Shown here piece by piece: positions 56,978-64,000 of a stretch of DNA of 64,000 bases. The stretch is taken from NCBI GenBank assembly GCA_963812085.1, contig CAWETL010000006.1:1-64000 (forward strand), given 5' to 3'. Below the pieces are notes generated by a model. It had not been told where the DNA came from, ran no database searches, and saw only the letters and a program-made list of their open reading frames with translations. A program made the translations under genes and the position numbers. The DNA comes from SPDF01 sp963812085. Its GTDB lineage: Bacteria; Gemmatimonadota; Gemmatimonadetes; Gemmatimonadales; GWC2-71-9. Position 1 is the stretch's first letter. Every line of letters starts with the position of its first letter.

Positions 56978-59551
56978 GTGGACGCGAAGCGTTGTCGGGC
57001 CCGCGTTCCGCGAGGCGCCGTCGCCGTGCTCCTGGCGCTCTGGCCGTCCGTGGGCTCCGCCCAGGCCGCCTTGGCCCCCGTCGCTCCATCCCCGGGCACG
57101 GACAGCGTCGAAGTCGTAGCCGGCGCCCAATACAAGGCGAGTGGACTCCATCGGTGGCTCCTCGGCGACGCCTACCGCGGTCTCTGGACGACCCCGGTCA
57201 TGGTCCCCGTGCTGAATCTGCAGAGCTTTGCGGGCGGGCTCCGCCCCCTGAAAGCGGGCGGAGGCAACCAGACCCGGTCGTTGCGGCTGGTCACGCCCGA
57301 CGACGTCGAATACGTGTTCCGCAGCGTGGCCAAGTCCGGCGTTGCGATCCCTTCGGCCTACAACGGCACCATCGTCGAAACGCTGGTCCGCGACCAGGGA
57401 AGTGCGGCCGACCCGGTCGCCGCCCTGGCCACCGCCCCGATCCTGGAAGCAGCCGGGGTGCTCCACACCTCGCCGGCTCTCGTCGTCATGCCGGACGACC
57501 CGCTCCTCGGCGAGTTCCAGGCGGAGTTCGCCGGCCGGCTCGGCATGATCGAGGCGTACCCCCGGGTCCCGAAGCACGGCGCAGGATTCGCCGGGGCGCT
57601 GGAGATCATCGACAGCGACTCGCTGCTCGCCCGGCTCGACCGCGACCCCGGCGAGCGAGTCGACGCCGTCGCCCTGCTGGCCGCGCGGCTGGTGGACATG
57701 ATGCTCAACGACTGGGACCGCCACGCGGGCCAATGGAAGTGGGCGCGGATGGATCCGGCGTCTCCCACGACCTGGGAACCCATCGCACGCGACCGGGACA
57801 AGGACTTCATCTCCTACGAGGGCGCGGTCCCTGCCCTGTCCCGGCTCGCCTCCCCGAACCTCATGAGCTACGACAGCGCCTACCCCGGTGTCCGGGGGCT
57901 CACCTGGAACAGCCTGGAGTTCGATCGCCGGCTCCTTGCTGGCCTGGACAAGCCGGTGTGGGACTCGGTGGCGGCCGTGCTCGTCGCACGCATCACGGAC
58001 CCGGTCATCGACGCCGCCGTGCGCACGGTGCCGCCGGAGTACCTGCCGTCGGCGCCGCGCCTCGCGCTCACGCTCAAACAGCGTCGCGACGGCCTGCCCG
58101 GCGCCGCCGACCGCTTCTACCTCTACCTCGCCCTGGTCGTCGACATCCACGCCACCGATGCAGACGACCGGGCCGTCGTGACCCGGGTGGGTGACCGGTT
58201 CGTCGACGTGCAGCTCGCCTCGGCCACCGGCGCCATCTACTACTCTCGTCGTTTCGACGCGGAGGAGACCCGGGAGATTCGCGTCTACCTCCACGGCGGG
58301 GATGACAGCGCCCTCGTCACCGGGCAGGTCCGCCAGGGCATTCCCGTGCGGATCCTCGGCGGCGACGGCACGAACGTGCTGCTGGACTCCTCCCGGGTGG
58401 GCGGGTCCGGGATGCGTACCCACCTCTACGACGAGGGAACCGTCCGAGGGATCGAATACGGGCCGGACACCCTGTTCGACCGCCGACCCTGGATCGACGA
58501 CTTCGGGAAGTACGTACCCCCGGGACCCGACCACGGCGCACGGACCCACCCCGTCGCTGGCCTCGACATCGGTGACCTGGGGGTCGTGGTCGGCGCCGGA
58601 CTGAACAAGGTCAATTTCGGATTCGAGCGATATCCCTACGCCACCCAAATCGGCTTCGTGGCCGAGTACGCCGCCGGTGTCAACGGTTTCCGGGTCGGCC
58701 TTGATTCGGATCACCGGCGGGAATCCTCCTCGCTCCATTTCACCACGAGCGCCCGCATGTCCCAGCTCGAGGTCACCAACTACTACGGGATCGGGAACGC
58801 GACGCCGGGTGATTCTGGAGACTTCCACGCGGTCCGGGAGCAGCAATGGCGGCTGCAACCGGCCGTCGTCCTGGACGTCGGCCGCCGGAGCAGCCTCTCC
58901 CTCGGTCCCGTGGTTCAGTACACCGTCTCGGACAGCGCACCGGATCGCTTCGTCACCGTCACGCAGCCCTACGGGTACGGTCACTTCGGACAGGCCGGCC
59001 TCCGGATGAGCCTCTCGCACGACGCCCGCGACCAGGCGAGCTACCCGCGCTCGGGGTACCTGGCCGATCTCAGCGCCAGCGCCTATCCCGCCCTGTGGGA
59101 TGTCAAGAACGCGTTCGGAGACGTCACGGCCAATGCCATGGCGTATGTCACGCTTCCGGTCCCGGTCCACCCGACCCTTGCCCTGCGCGGAGGCGCCAGG
59201 AAAGTGTTCGGCGACTACCCCTTCCAGGAATCGGCGTTCATCGGCGGCGACAATTCGGTGCGCACGCTCGAGCCCCAGCGCTACGCCGGCGACGCGTCGC
59301 TCTCGGGGACCGCCGAACTCCGTGTTCCCCTGGCCACGTTCGCGTTCGTCCTCCCGCTGAACATCGGCGTCTTCGGATTTGCCGACGCCGGCCGGGTGTA
59401 CGCCGCCGGAGCCTCTCCTGGCGGGTGGCATACCGCGGCCGGTGGCGGCTTCTGGGTCGGGTTCCTGGATCCGTCGACCGCCCTCAGCGTCACCTTCACG
59501 AACGGCCCCGGGAAGTTCGCGGTGCTCGTGCGGGGCGGGCTCAGTTTTTAG
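56978..59551 (+). CDS. BamA/TamA-like outer-membrane barrel with N-terminal kinase-like domain
   Basis: About 857 residues from GTG 56978. A signal sequence (AVAVLLALWPSVGSAQAA) precedes a long periplasmic part containing DMMLNDWDRHAGQWKWARMD and EPIARDRDKDFISYEG. These DWDRH and DRDKDF motifs resemble active-site segments of CotH/HipA-like kinases (inference). The C-terminal third (from about residue 540) is a surface-antigen barrel with GQAGLRMSLSHDARDQASYP and SAFIGGDNSVRTLEPQRYAG, ending in a terminal Phe. It follows the propeller gene by 10 bases. Confidence 0.8.
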   Translation: MDAKRCRARVPRGAVAVLLALWPSVGSAQAALAPVAPSPGTDSVEVVAGAQYKASGLHRWLLGDAYRGLWTTPVMVPVLNLQSFAGGLRPLKAGGGNQTRSLRLVTPDDVEYVFRSVAKSGVAIPSAYNGTIVETLVRDQGSAADPVAALATAPILEAAGVLHTSPALVVMPDDPLLGEFQAEFAGRLGMIEAYPRVPKHGAGFAGALEIIDSDSLLARLDRDPGERVDAVALLAARLVDMMLNDWDRHAGQWKWARMDPASPTTWEPIARDRDKDFISYEGAVPALSRLASPNLMSYDSAYPGVRGLTWNSLEFDRRLLAGLDKPVWDSVAAVLVARITDPVIDAAVRTVPPEYLPSAPRLALTLKQRRDGLPGAADRFYLYLALVVDIHATDADDRAVVTRVGDRFVDVQLASATGAIYYSRRFDAEETREIRVYLHGGDDSALVTGQVRQGIPVRILGGDGTNVLLDSSRVGGSGMRTHLYDEGTVRGIEYGPDTLFDRRPWIDDFGKYVPPGPDHGARTHPVAGLDIGDLGVVVGAGLNKVNFGFERYPYATQIGFVAEYAAGVNGFRVGLDSDHRRESSSLHFTTSARMSQLEVTNYYGIGNATPGDSGDFHAVREQQWRLQPAVVLDVGRRSSLSLGPVVQYTVSDSAPDRFVTVTQPYGYGHFGQAGLRMSLSHDARDQASYPRSGYLADLSASAYPALWDVKNAFGDVTANAMAYVTLPVPVHPTLALRGGARKVFGDYPFQESAFIGGDNSVRTLEPQRYAGDASLSGTAELRVPLATFAFVLPLNIGVFGFADAGRVYAAGASPGGWHTAAGGGFWVGFLDPSTALSVTFTNGPGKFAVLVRGGLSF

Positions 59552-59557
59552 CGATCG

Positions 59558-59573
59558 GCCGCCACGCGGCGGC
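59558..59573 (+). terminator. Short GC hairpin after outer-membrane gene
   Basis: GCCGCC-ACGC-GGCGGC (59558-59573) is followed by GACTTCTTA, a weak T-rich tail. It may attenuate transcription between the barrel gene and the metallophosphatase 30 bases further on. Confidence 0.35.
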
Positions 59574-59603
59574 GACTTCTTACCCCAGCCGTGGGTCACC
59601 TTG

Positions 59604-60566
59604 ATGCGCACATTGACACTCATGTTCCTGATGCTGCTCACCATGGCGGCCCTCACGTGCAAGCCGGCGGTCCAGATGACCCCGCCTCCCGCCGGCGCCA
59701 CCGCGGCGCAAGTGGCCCTGAGCGGCGCCTCCGTCCTGATCGGGGTCGGCGACATCGCCGTCTGCGGCACCGGCGGTGACGAAGCGACGGCCGCCATCGT
59801 GGATAGCGTGCTGCGCGCCGACAGCACGGCAAAAGTGCACGACGAGGTCTTTACGCTTGGCGACAATGCCTACCCCAGCGGCTCCGCGAGAGACTTTGCC
59901 CTCTGCTTTGCGCCGTCGTGGGGAGATACCGGCAAGCTCATCATGAAGAACATCCGCCCGTCGCCGGGCAATCACGAGCATCTCTCCGGTGGTGCGTCGC
60001 CGTATTACCAGTACTTCGGGAGCCATGCCGGCGCCCCGAGCAAGGGGTACTACAGCTACGACGTGGGCGCGTGGCACGCCATCGTGCTCAACAGCGAGAT
60101 CATGGTCAACTCCGGGTTCACCAACGCGGAACGGCAGGCCCAGCAGGACTGGCTCGCACAAGACCTCAAGAGCAACACCCAGAAGTGCACGCTGGCCTAT
60201 TGGCACAACCCGCGCTTCAGCTCGGGGTGGCACGGCTCCGATCCACGCCTGGGGCCGTTCTGGGAACTCTTGTACGCCGGCGGCGCCGACCTGGTCCTGA
60301 ACGGACACGACCACGACTACGAGCGATTCCTGCCACAGACGCCGGCCGGCGTGGCCGATTCCGTCGCCGGCATCACTGAGATCATCGCGGGAACCGGAGG
60401 CGGCGACCTGCGCGGCTATCGGGGCGACTTCGAGCCAAACAGCATCATCCGGATTCAGGGGCATTGGGGTGTGCTGGTGCTCACCCTCGGTGCCGCCGAA
60501 TGGCGCTCCGCCTTCCTGGATGTAGGCGGCCGGCTCTGGGATGAGTCGGGCGGAGTGTGCCACTAG
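59604..60566 (+). CDS. Metallophosphatase lipoprotein (purple-acid-phosphatase-like)
   Basis: 320 residues. The leader LMLLTMAALTCKPA has a lipobox Cys. Metal-binding motifs are in order: GVGDIAVCGTG, TLGDNAYPSG, SPGNHEHL and LNGHDHDYERF, the calcineurin-like dimetal site. The NHEH and GHDHDYER forms are those of purple-acid-phosphatase-like enzymes. It probably hydrolyses phosphate esters on the periplasmic face. It stands after the DUF4956/propeller/barrel genes in the same direction. Confidence 0.9.
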   Translation: MRTLTLMFLMLLTMAALTCKPAVQMTPPPAGATAAQVALSGASVLIGVGDIAVCGTGGDEATAAIVDSVLRADSTAKVHDEVFTLGDNAYPSGSARDFALCFAPSWGDTGKLIMKNIRPSPGNHEHLSGGASPYYQYFGSHAGAPSKGYYSYDVGAWHAIVLNSEIMVNSGFTNAERQAQQDWLAQDLKSNTQKCTLAYWHNPRFSSGWHGSDPRLGPFWELLYAGGADLVLNGHDHDYERFLPQTPAGVADSVAGITEIIAGTGGGDLRGYRGDFEPNSIIRIQGHWGVLVLTLGAAEWRSAFLDVGGRLWDESGGVCH

Positions 60567-60573
60567 TCATCTC

Positions 60574-60604
60574 CCGGAGCCCCGCCAAGCGCATGGGGCT
60601 CCGG
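60574..60604 (+). terminator. Intrinsic terminator-like hairpin
   Basis: CCGGAGCCCC (60574-60583) and GGGGCTCCGG (60595-60604) form a perfect 10-bp stem just after the metallophosphatase stop. It is not followed by a strong T-run, so it may act with Rho or as an mRNA-stabilising end. Confidence 0.6.
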
Positions 60605-60747
60605 AACTTCCGTGCATGACCCACGCTGCACTACAACGTTGACCCGCCCGATCGAGTCGGCCGTTGCCGGCCGATTCTCAGTCTTGATTCACCGCACCTT
60701 CACGCTCTTTTCACTCCAGAAGTAGCAACATCCGGGCGCTCGTTCAC

Positions 60748-60767
60748 ACGTACCTATGAGCGTACGT
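60748..60767 (+). promoter_or_regulatory. Inverted repeat before orphan antitoxin
   Basis: ACGTAC (60748-60753) and GTACGT (60762-60767) form an inverted repeat with an 8-base spacer ending two bases before the ATG. Its position suits autorepression by the Phd-like protein. Confidence 0.5.
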
Positions 60768-60768
60768 C

Positions 60769-61068
60769 ATGACGAACCGGAAACTGCCCCGCCTCTGCCC
60801 CTCCCAGGACGTCCGTCCGGTCACTGAATTCCGGGCGCACGCCTCGGCATTCCTGCAACAGATCCGCGAGACAAAGCGCGCCGTGATCCTGACACAGCAC
60901 GGACGTTGCGCCGCGGTGCTGCTCGACGTGGCGGTCTACGAAGACCTCCTCGGCGAGCTCGCCCTCCTTCGCGAGCGCCGGATGCACGACCGGGGGCTTC
61001 CGACCATTCAGGACCATGAACCCCCGGCCTCGGTGACGGAGCGTCGCCACCCGAGCCCGCTAGCGTGA
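60769..61068 (+). CDS. Orphan Phd/YefM-family antitoxin
   Basis: 99 residues. VRPVTEFRAHASAFLQQIRE then KRAVILTQHGRCAAVLLDVA and YEDLLGELALL are the Phd/YefM fold, and the C-terminal tail is short and basic rather than a clear toxin-binding helix. No RelE/ParE or Fic-like toxin gene follows; korA starts 13 bases later. It may be a leftover antitoxin or a repressor recruited to control the adjacent operon (inference). Confidence 0.85.
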   Translation: MTNRKLPRLCPSQDVRPVTEFRAHASAFLQQIRETKRAVILTQHGRCAAVLLDVAVYEDLLGELALLRERRMHDRGLPTIQDHEPPASVTERRHPSPLA

Positions 61069-61081
61069 GGACCCCGACATC

Positions 61082-62974
61082 GTGACCGCCACCGCTGCTT
61101 CCGTGACACTCCCGTCCAGGCCGACCGCGACGCGCCTGGCCGAGCACACCATCGAGATCGTCTCCGACTCCGGCGAAGGCGCCCAGAAGTGCGGCCAGAT
61201 CTTCGGGTCGGTGTCCGCCAAGATGGGCAACGGGGTCTGGACCGTGGAGATCATCCCGGCCGAGATCCAGCCGCCGCCCCGGGTGCCCGAGGGCGCCAGC
61301 GGCTACCGGATCCGCATCGGCCAGGGGCCGATCACCAACTGGGGAGACGCCACCAACCTCGCCCTCGCCTTCAACGAGCAGGTCCTGCTCGCGCGGCACC
61401 GGCTCGGCGCCCTGGCGCCGGACGCGGTGCTCCTGGTCGAGGACAAGTGGGCCACCCACGACGACGCCGACATCCGCGCCGCCTGGGAGCAGGCCATGGA
61501 GGAGCTCTCGCACCGTCAGTACCGCATCATCCCGGTGCCGATGGAGACGGAGTGCCTGACGTTGGTGGACAACCCCCGGAAGGGGAAGAACATGTTCGCC
61601 CTCGGGATGCTGGCTTGCATCTACGGGCGGGACATGGAGCGGATCAAGGAGCAGATCGCCTACACCTTCCGCAAGAAGAGCGAGACGGTGTACGAGCAGA
61701 GCGTGGCGCTCCTCGCGCACGGCTATGCCTGGGCCGAGGAGCACATCGACTTCCGCGTCGAGGTGGCGCCCGCCCCAATCACCGAACCGATGGTGGTGAT
61801 GAACGGCAACGAGGCGCTCGGCCTCGGGGCGATCGCGGCGGGGATGGAGATGTGCGCGATGTACCCGATCACCCCCGCCACCTCCGTGTCGCACTACCTG
61901 AGCGAGGTCTTCGACCGCTTCGGCGGCATCGTGCACCAGGCGGAGGACGAGATCGCCGCCGTCGGGGTCGCCATCGGCGCCTCCTATGCCGGCAAGGTGG
62001 CGTTCACGGTCACCTCGGGCCCGGGCCTCGCGCTCAAGACCGAGTTTCTCGGCCTGGCCGTGATGACCGAGATCCCGCTGGTCCTGATCGACGTGCAGCG
62101 CGGCGGCCCCAGCACGGGGCTCCCGACAAAGGTGGAGCAGTCCGACCTGCTGGCGGCGATGTTCGCGAGCCCGGGGGACGCGCCGCACGTGATCGTCGCG
62201 CCGGCCACGATCGAGGAGTGCTTCCATATCATGGTGACGGCCCGCCGCATCGCCGAAGCGTTCCGCACCGTCGTGATGGTGCTCTCGGACGCCAACCTGG
62301 CCACCGGCGTGACGCCCTTCCCGCGCCCGAAGCCGGACGTGCGCTGGCAGGCGGCGCCGCTCGACCTGGCCCCGGTGGCGGAGGGCCAGAAGGCCTATCA
62401 ATGGAACCCCGAGACGGGGCTCTCGCGCCGGATTATCCCGGGCCAGCCGGGCGGGGCGTACACCGTCACCGGCCTCTCCCACGACGAAGGCAGCAAGGTG
62501 GCCTACAGCTCCGGCATCCATCAGCGCAGTTCGGCGATGCGGAGCCGGAAGCTCGCGGTGCTGCAGAGCCTGCTGGTGCCGCCGACGCTCTACGGCGAGC
62601 CGGAGGGCGACCTGCTGATCGTCGGCTGGGGAAGCACCAAGGGCGCCATCGAGGAGGCGGTGGACCGGGCGCGCCGGGAGGGCATCCGCGTCTCGTCGGT
62701 GCACCTCCGCTTCCTCTCGCCGCTCGAGCCGGGGTTGAAGGAGATCTTCTCGCGGTTCAGGAAGGTCTGCGCGGTGGAAATCAACTACAGCGATGAACCC
62801 GGCGATCCGTTCGTCACCGACGAAAACCGCCGCCGCGGCCAGCTCACCTGGCTGCTGCGCGCGTCGACGCTGGTGGACGTCGATTGCTGGACGCGCGTGC
62901 CGGGCGAGCCGCTCCGCCCCGGCTCGATCCTGGACGCCATCCGCGAGCGGACGCCGCGGGGAGGTGCAGCATGA
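61082..62974 (+). CDS. korA: 2-oxoacid:ferredoxin oxidoreductase, fused gamma-alpha subunit
   Basis: 630 residues from GTG 61082. An N-terminal gamma domain (SDSGEGAQKCGQIFGSVSAK, then VEIIPAEIQPPPRVPEGASG) is fused to the alpha pyrimidine-binding domain (MYPITPATSVSHYLSEVFDR, IAAVGVAIGASYAGKVAFTV, TSGPGLALKTEFLGLAVMTE). With KorB it oxidatively decarboxylates 2-oxoglutarate or a similar 2-oxoacid to the acyl-CoA, passing electrons to ferredoxin. Overlaps korB by four bases. Confidence 0.95.
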   Translation: MTATAASVTLPSRPTATRLAEHTIEIVSDSGEGAQKCGQIFGSVSAKMGNGVWTVEIIPAEIQPPPRVPEGASGYRIRIGQGPITNWGDATNLALAFNEQVLLARHRLGALAPDAVLLVEDKWATHDDADIRAAWEQAMEELSHRQYRIIPVPMETECLTLVDNPRKGKNMFALGMLACIYGRDMERIKEQIAYTFRKKSETVYEQSVALLAHGYAWAEEHIDFRVEVAPAPITEPMVVMNGNEALGLGAIAAGMEMCAMYPITPATSVSHYLSEVFDRFGGIVHQAEDEIAAVGVAIGASYAGKVAFTVTSGPGLALKTEFLGLAVMTEIPLVLIDVQRGGPSTGLPTKVEQSDLLAAMFASPGDAPHVIVAPATIEECFHIMVTARRIAEAFRTVVMVLSDANLATGVTPFPRPKPDVRWQAAPLDLAPVAEGQKAYQWNPETGLSRRIIPGQPGGAYTVTGLSHDEGSKVAYSSGIHQRSSAMRSRKLAVLQSLLVPPTLYGEPEGDLLIVGWGSTKGAIEEAVDRARREGIRVSSVHLRFLSPLEPGLKEIFSRFRKVCAVEINYSDEPGDPFVTDENRRRGQLTWLLRASTLVDVDCWTRVPGEPLRPGSILDAIRERTPRGGAA

Positions 62975-63927
62975 CGGTCGCCTGCGGGCTCCTGCCGGTG
63001 CTCCAGCCGAACGAGCACGATGCCGAATACGAAATCAGCGATTACGAGGGTGCTCGCGCGCGCTGGTGCCCGGGCTGCGGGGACCACTCCATCCTCGCGT
63101 CGGTCCAGAAGCTGCTGGCCGCCGAACAGCTGACGCCGGAGCAGACGATGTTCGTTTCCGGCATCGGGTGCTCGAGTCGCTTCCCCCATTACCTCAAGAC
63201 CTACGGCTTTCACGGCATCCACGGCCGCGCGCTGCCCGTCGCCACCGGCATCAAGCTCACCCGCCCCGACCTGGCGGTGTTCGTGGTCATGGGCGATGGC
63301 GACTGCACCTCGATCGGCGCGGCGCACTGGGTCCACGCGCTGCGCTACAACGTGAACCTCACGGTGCTGCTGCTCGACAACGGGATCTACGCCCTGACCA
63401 AGAACCAGACCTCGCCGACCACCCCACAGGGATTCCCGAGTAACACCCAGCCGCACGGCGGCTGGCTGCCGTCGCTCAATCCGCTGTCGGTGGCGCTGGG
63501 GGTGACCAACGCCTCCTTCGTGGCGCAGACCGCCGAATGGGTGCCGGCCCATCTCTACGCCACCCTGCGGGCGGCGTACCACCACCGCGGGATGAGTTTC
63601 GTCCGGATCCTGCAGCGCTGCCCGGTCTATTCCTCGGCGGTCTACCAGGCCGCGGTGCAGGACCCGGCGCGGATCGCCCTGTTGACGCACGATGACGGCG
63701 TGGTGGTGCCGGACCTCGAGAAGATCTACAAGACGCAGGTGGCCCACGACCCGCACGATCTCGACGCGGCGCGCCGGATCGCAGAGGCCCCGGACCACAT
63801 CCACCTCGGGGTGCTCTTCCGCGACGCGTCCAAGCCGCGCTACGACGAGATCCGTCGCGTCGCGCCGCGGACCGCCGAGGAGCGCCTCACCCTGATCGAC
63901 GCGGAGCTGGATCGCTATGCCATCTGA
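62971..63927 (+). CDS. korB: 2-oxoacid:ferredoxin oxidoreductase, beta subunit
   Basis: 318 residues. RWCPGCGDHSILASVQKLLA (about 32-51) holds cluster cysteines, and VFVVMGDGDCTSIGAAHWVH (about 101-120) with NVNLTVLLLDNGIYALTKNQ is the thiamine-diphosphate-binding motif. GIGCSSRFPHYLKTYGFHGI is a further family block. ATG 62971 overlaps the korA stop (ATGA). The pair is the usual anaerobic-type or reverse-TCA-type enzyme also common in aerobes. Confidence 0.95.
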   Translation: MTVACGLLPVLQPNEHDAEYEISDYEGARARWCPGCGDHSILASVQKLLAAEQLTPEQTMFVSGIGCSSRFPHYLKTYGFHGIHGRALPVATGIKLTRPDLAVFVVMGDGDCTSIGAAHWVHALRYNVNLTVLLLDNGIYALTKNQTSPTTPQGFPSNTQPHGGWLPSLNPLSVALGVTNASFVAQTAEWVPAHLYATLRAAYHHRGMSFVRILQRCPVYSSAVYQAAVQDPARIALLTHDDGVVVPDLEKIYKTQVAHDPHDLDAARRIAEAPDHIHLGVLFRDASKPRYDEIRRVAPRTAEERLTLIDAELDRYAI

Positions 63928-64000
63928 CGCGCGCGTTTCCCGGACCGTGGCGGCGATGGCGCGGCCCATCGCCGACTTCCGCGCGATCATCGAGGGCGCC
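63917..64000 (+). CDS. Start of an unidentified gene, runs off the window
   Basis: ATG 63917 overlaps the end of korB and gives PSDARVSRTVAAMARPIADF then RAIIEGA before the edge. Too little is present to assign a family. The overlap suggests a third gene in the kor operon. Confidence 0.45.
   Translation, partial: MPSDARVSRTVAAMARPIADFRAIIEGA

Noticed and set aside
56942..59866. Nearly 1,000-codon minus-strand frame opposite the outer-membrane protein
   Set aside because: It is antisense to a protein with a signal peptide and barrel; no motifs in the antisense frame.

Overview
The window is GC-rich (roughly two thirds G+C). It is dense with small enzyme and accessory families such as glyoxalase/VOC, GNAT, DinB, SRPBCC, DUF1801 and SnoaL-like proteins, and it carries several secreted proteins including two M1 metallopeptidases. 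There are no rRNA or tRNA genes and no CRISPR. Gene style (GTG/TTG starts, ATGA/GTGA overlaps, Shine-Dalgarno sites mixed with apparently leaderless promoters) and content suggest an environmental Gram-negative bacterium. A Gemmatimonadota-like soil lineage is my best guess; it is an inference from style, not from a marker gene.

Bases 1 to about 12.5 kb are the most striking part: the gene-cassette array of a chromosomal (sedentary) integron. A family of 78-129 bp repeats follows almost every small gene. Each repeat starts with an RYYYAAC-type box (GTCTAAC or GCCTAAC) and ends with a GTTRRRY-type box (mostly GTTAGGC). Between them lie pairable arms with one extra G on one side, which is the anatomy of attC sites. 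All cassette genes are on the plus strand, with attC at the 3' end, so the integrase gene should lie beyond the left edge; it is not in this window. Cassettes in order: higBA; VOC protein; membrane protein; an antitoxin/RelE pair; a frameshifted beta-keto acid cleavage enzyme; a dead Phd/Doc-like pair; a ribbon-helix-helix/RelE pair; a Phd/ParE pair; two GNAT acetyltransferases; then, after an interruption, a methyltransferase and a DUF1801 protein. About half the cassettes are toxin-antitoxin modules, as in known sedentary integrons.

From 7.1 to 11.6 kb the array is interrupted by a block bounded by two incomplete attC halves. The block holds an ArsR-SRPBCC-PhnB operon with a 24-bp palindrome centred on the start codon, an esterase fragment, and a divergent YeiH-like exporter/LysR pair. 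Beyond 12.5 kb the array fades into fossils. A TetR/FAD-monooxygenase pair lies on the opposite strand, then a decayed copy of the RHH/RelE cassette, then worn attC remnants around a secreted monooxygenase-like gene and up to 17.7 kb.

From 17.7 to 64 kb the window reads as ordinary chromosome. It holds katG, an aldo/keto reductase and alcohol dehydrogenase, DinB and methyltransferase genes, an AraC regulator divergent from a TauE/SafE permease, ornithine cyclodeaminase, an acyltransferase-like membrane protein, two HExxH proteins, a selenium-binding-protein-like lipoprotein, esterases, a flavin oxidase, two M1 peptidases, a PLP lyase, aquaporin Z, a DUF4956/propeller/outer-membrane barrel/metallophosphatase cluster, an orphan Phd antitoxin, and korAB for 2-oxoacid:ferredoxin oxidoreductase. 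Several broken genes (esterase, DHFR-like, a small membrane protein) are scattered through it. The number of frameshifts means the read quality should be kept in mind.
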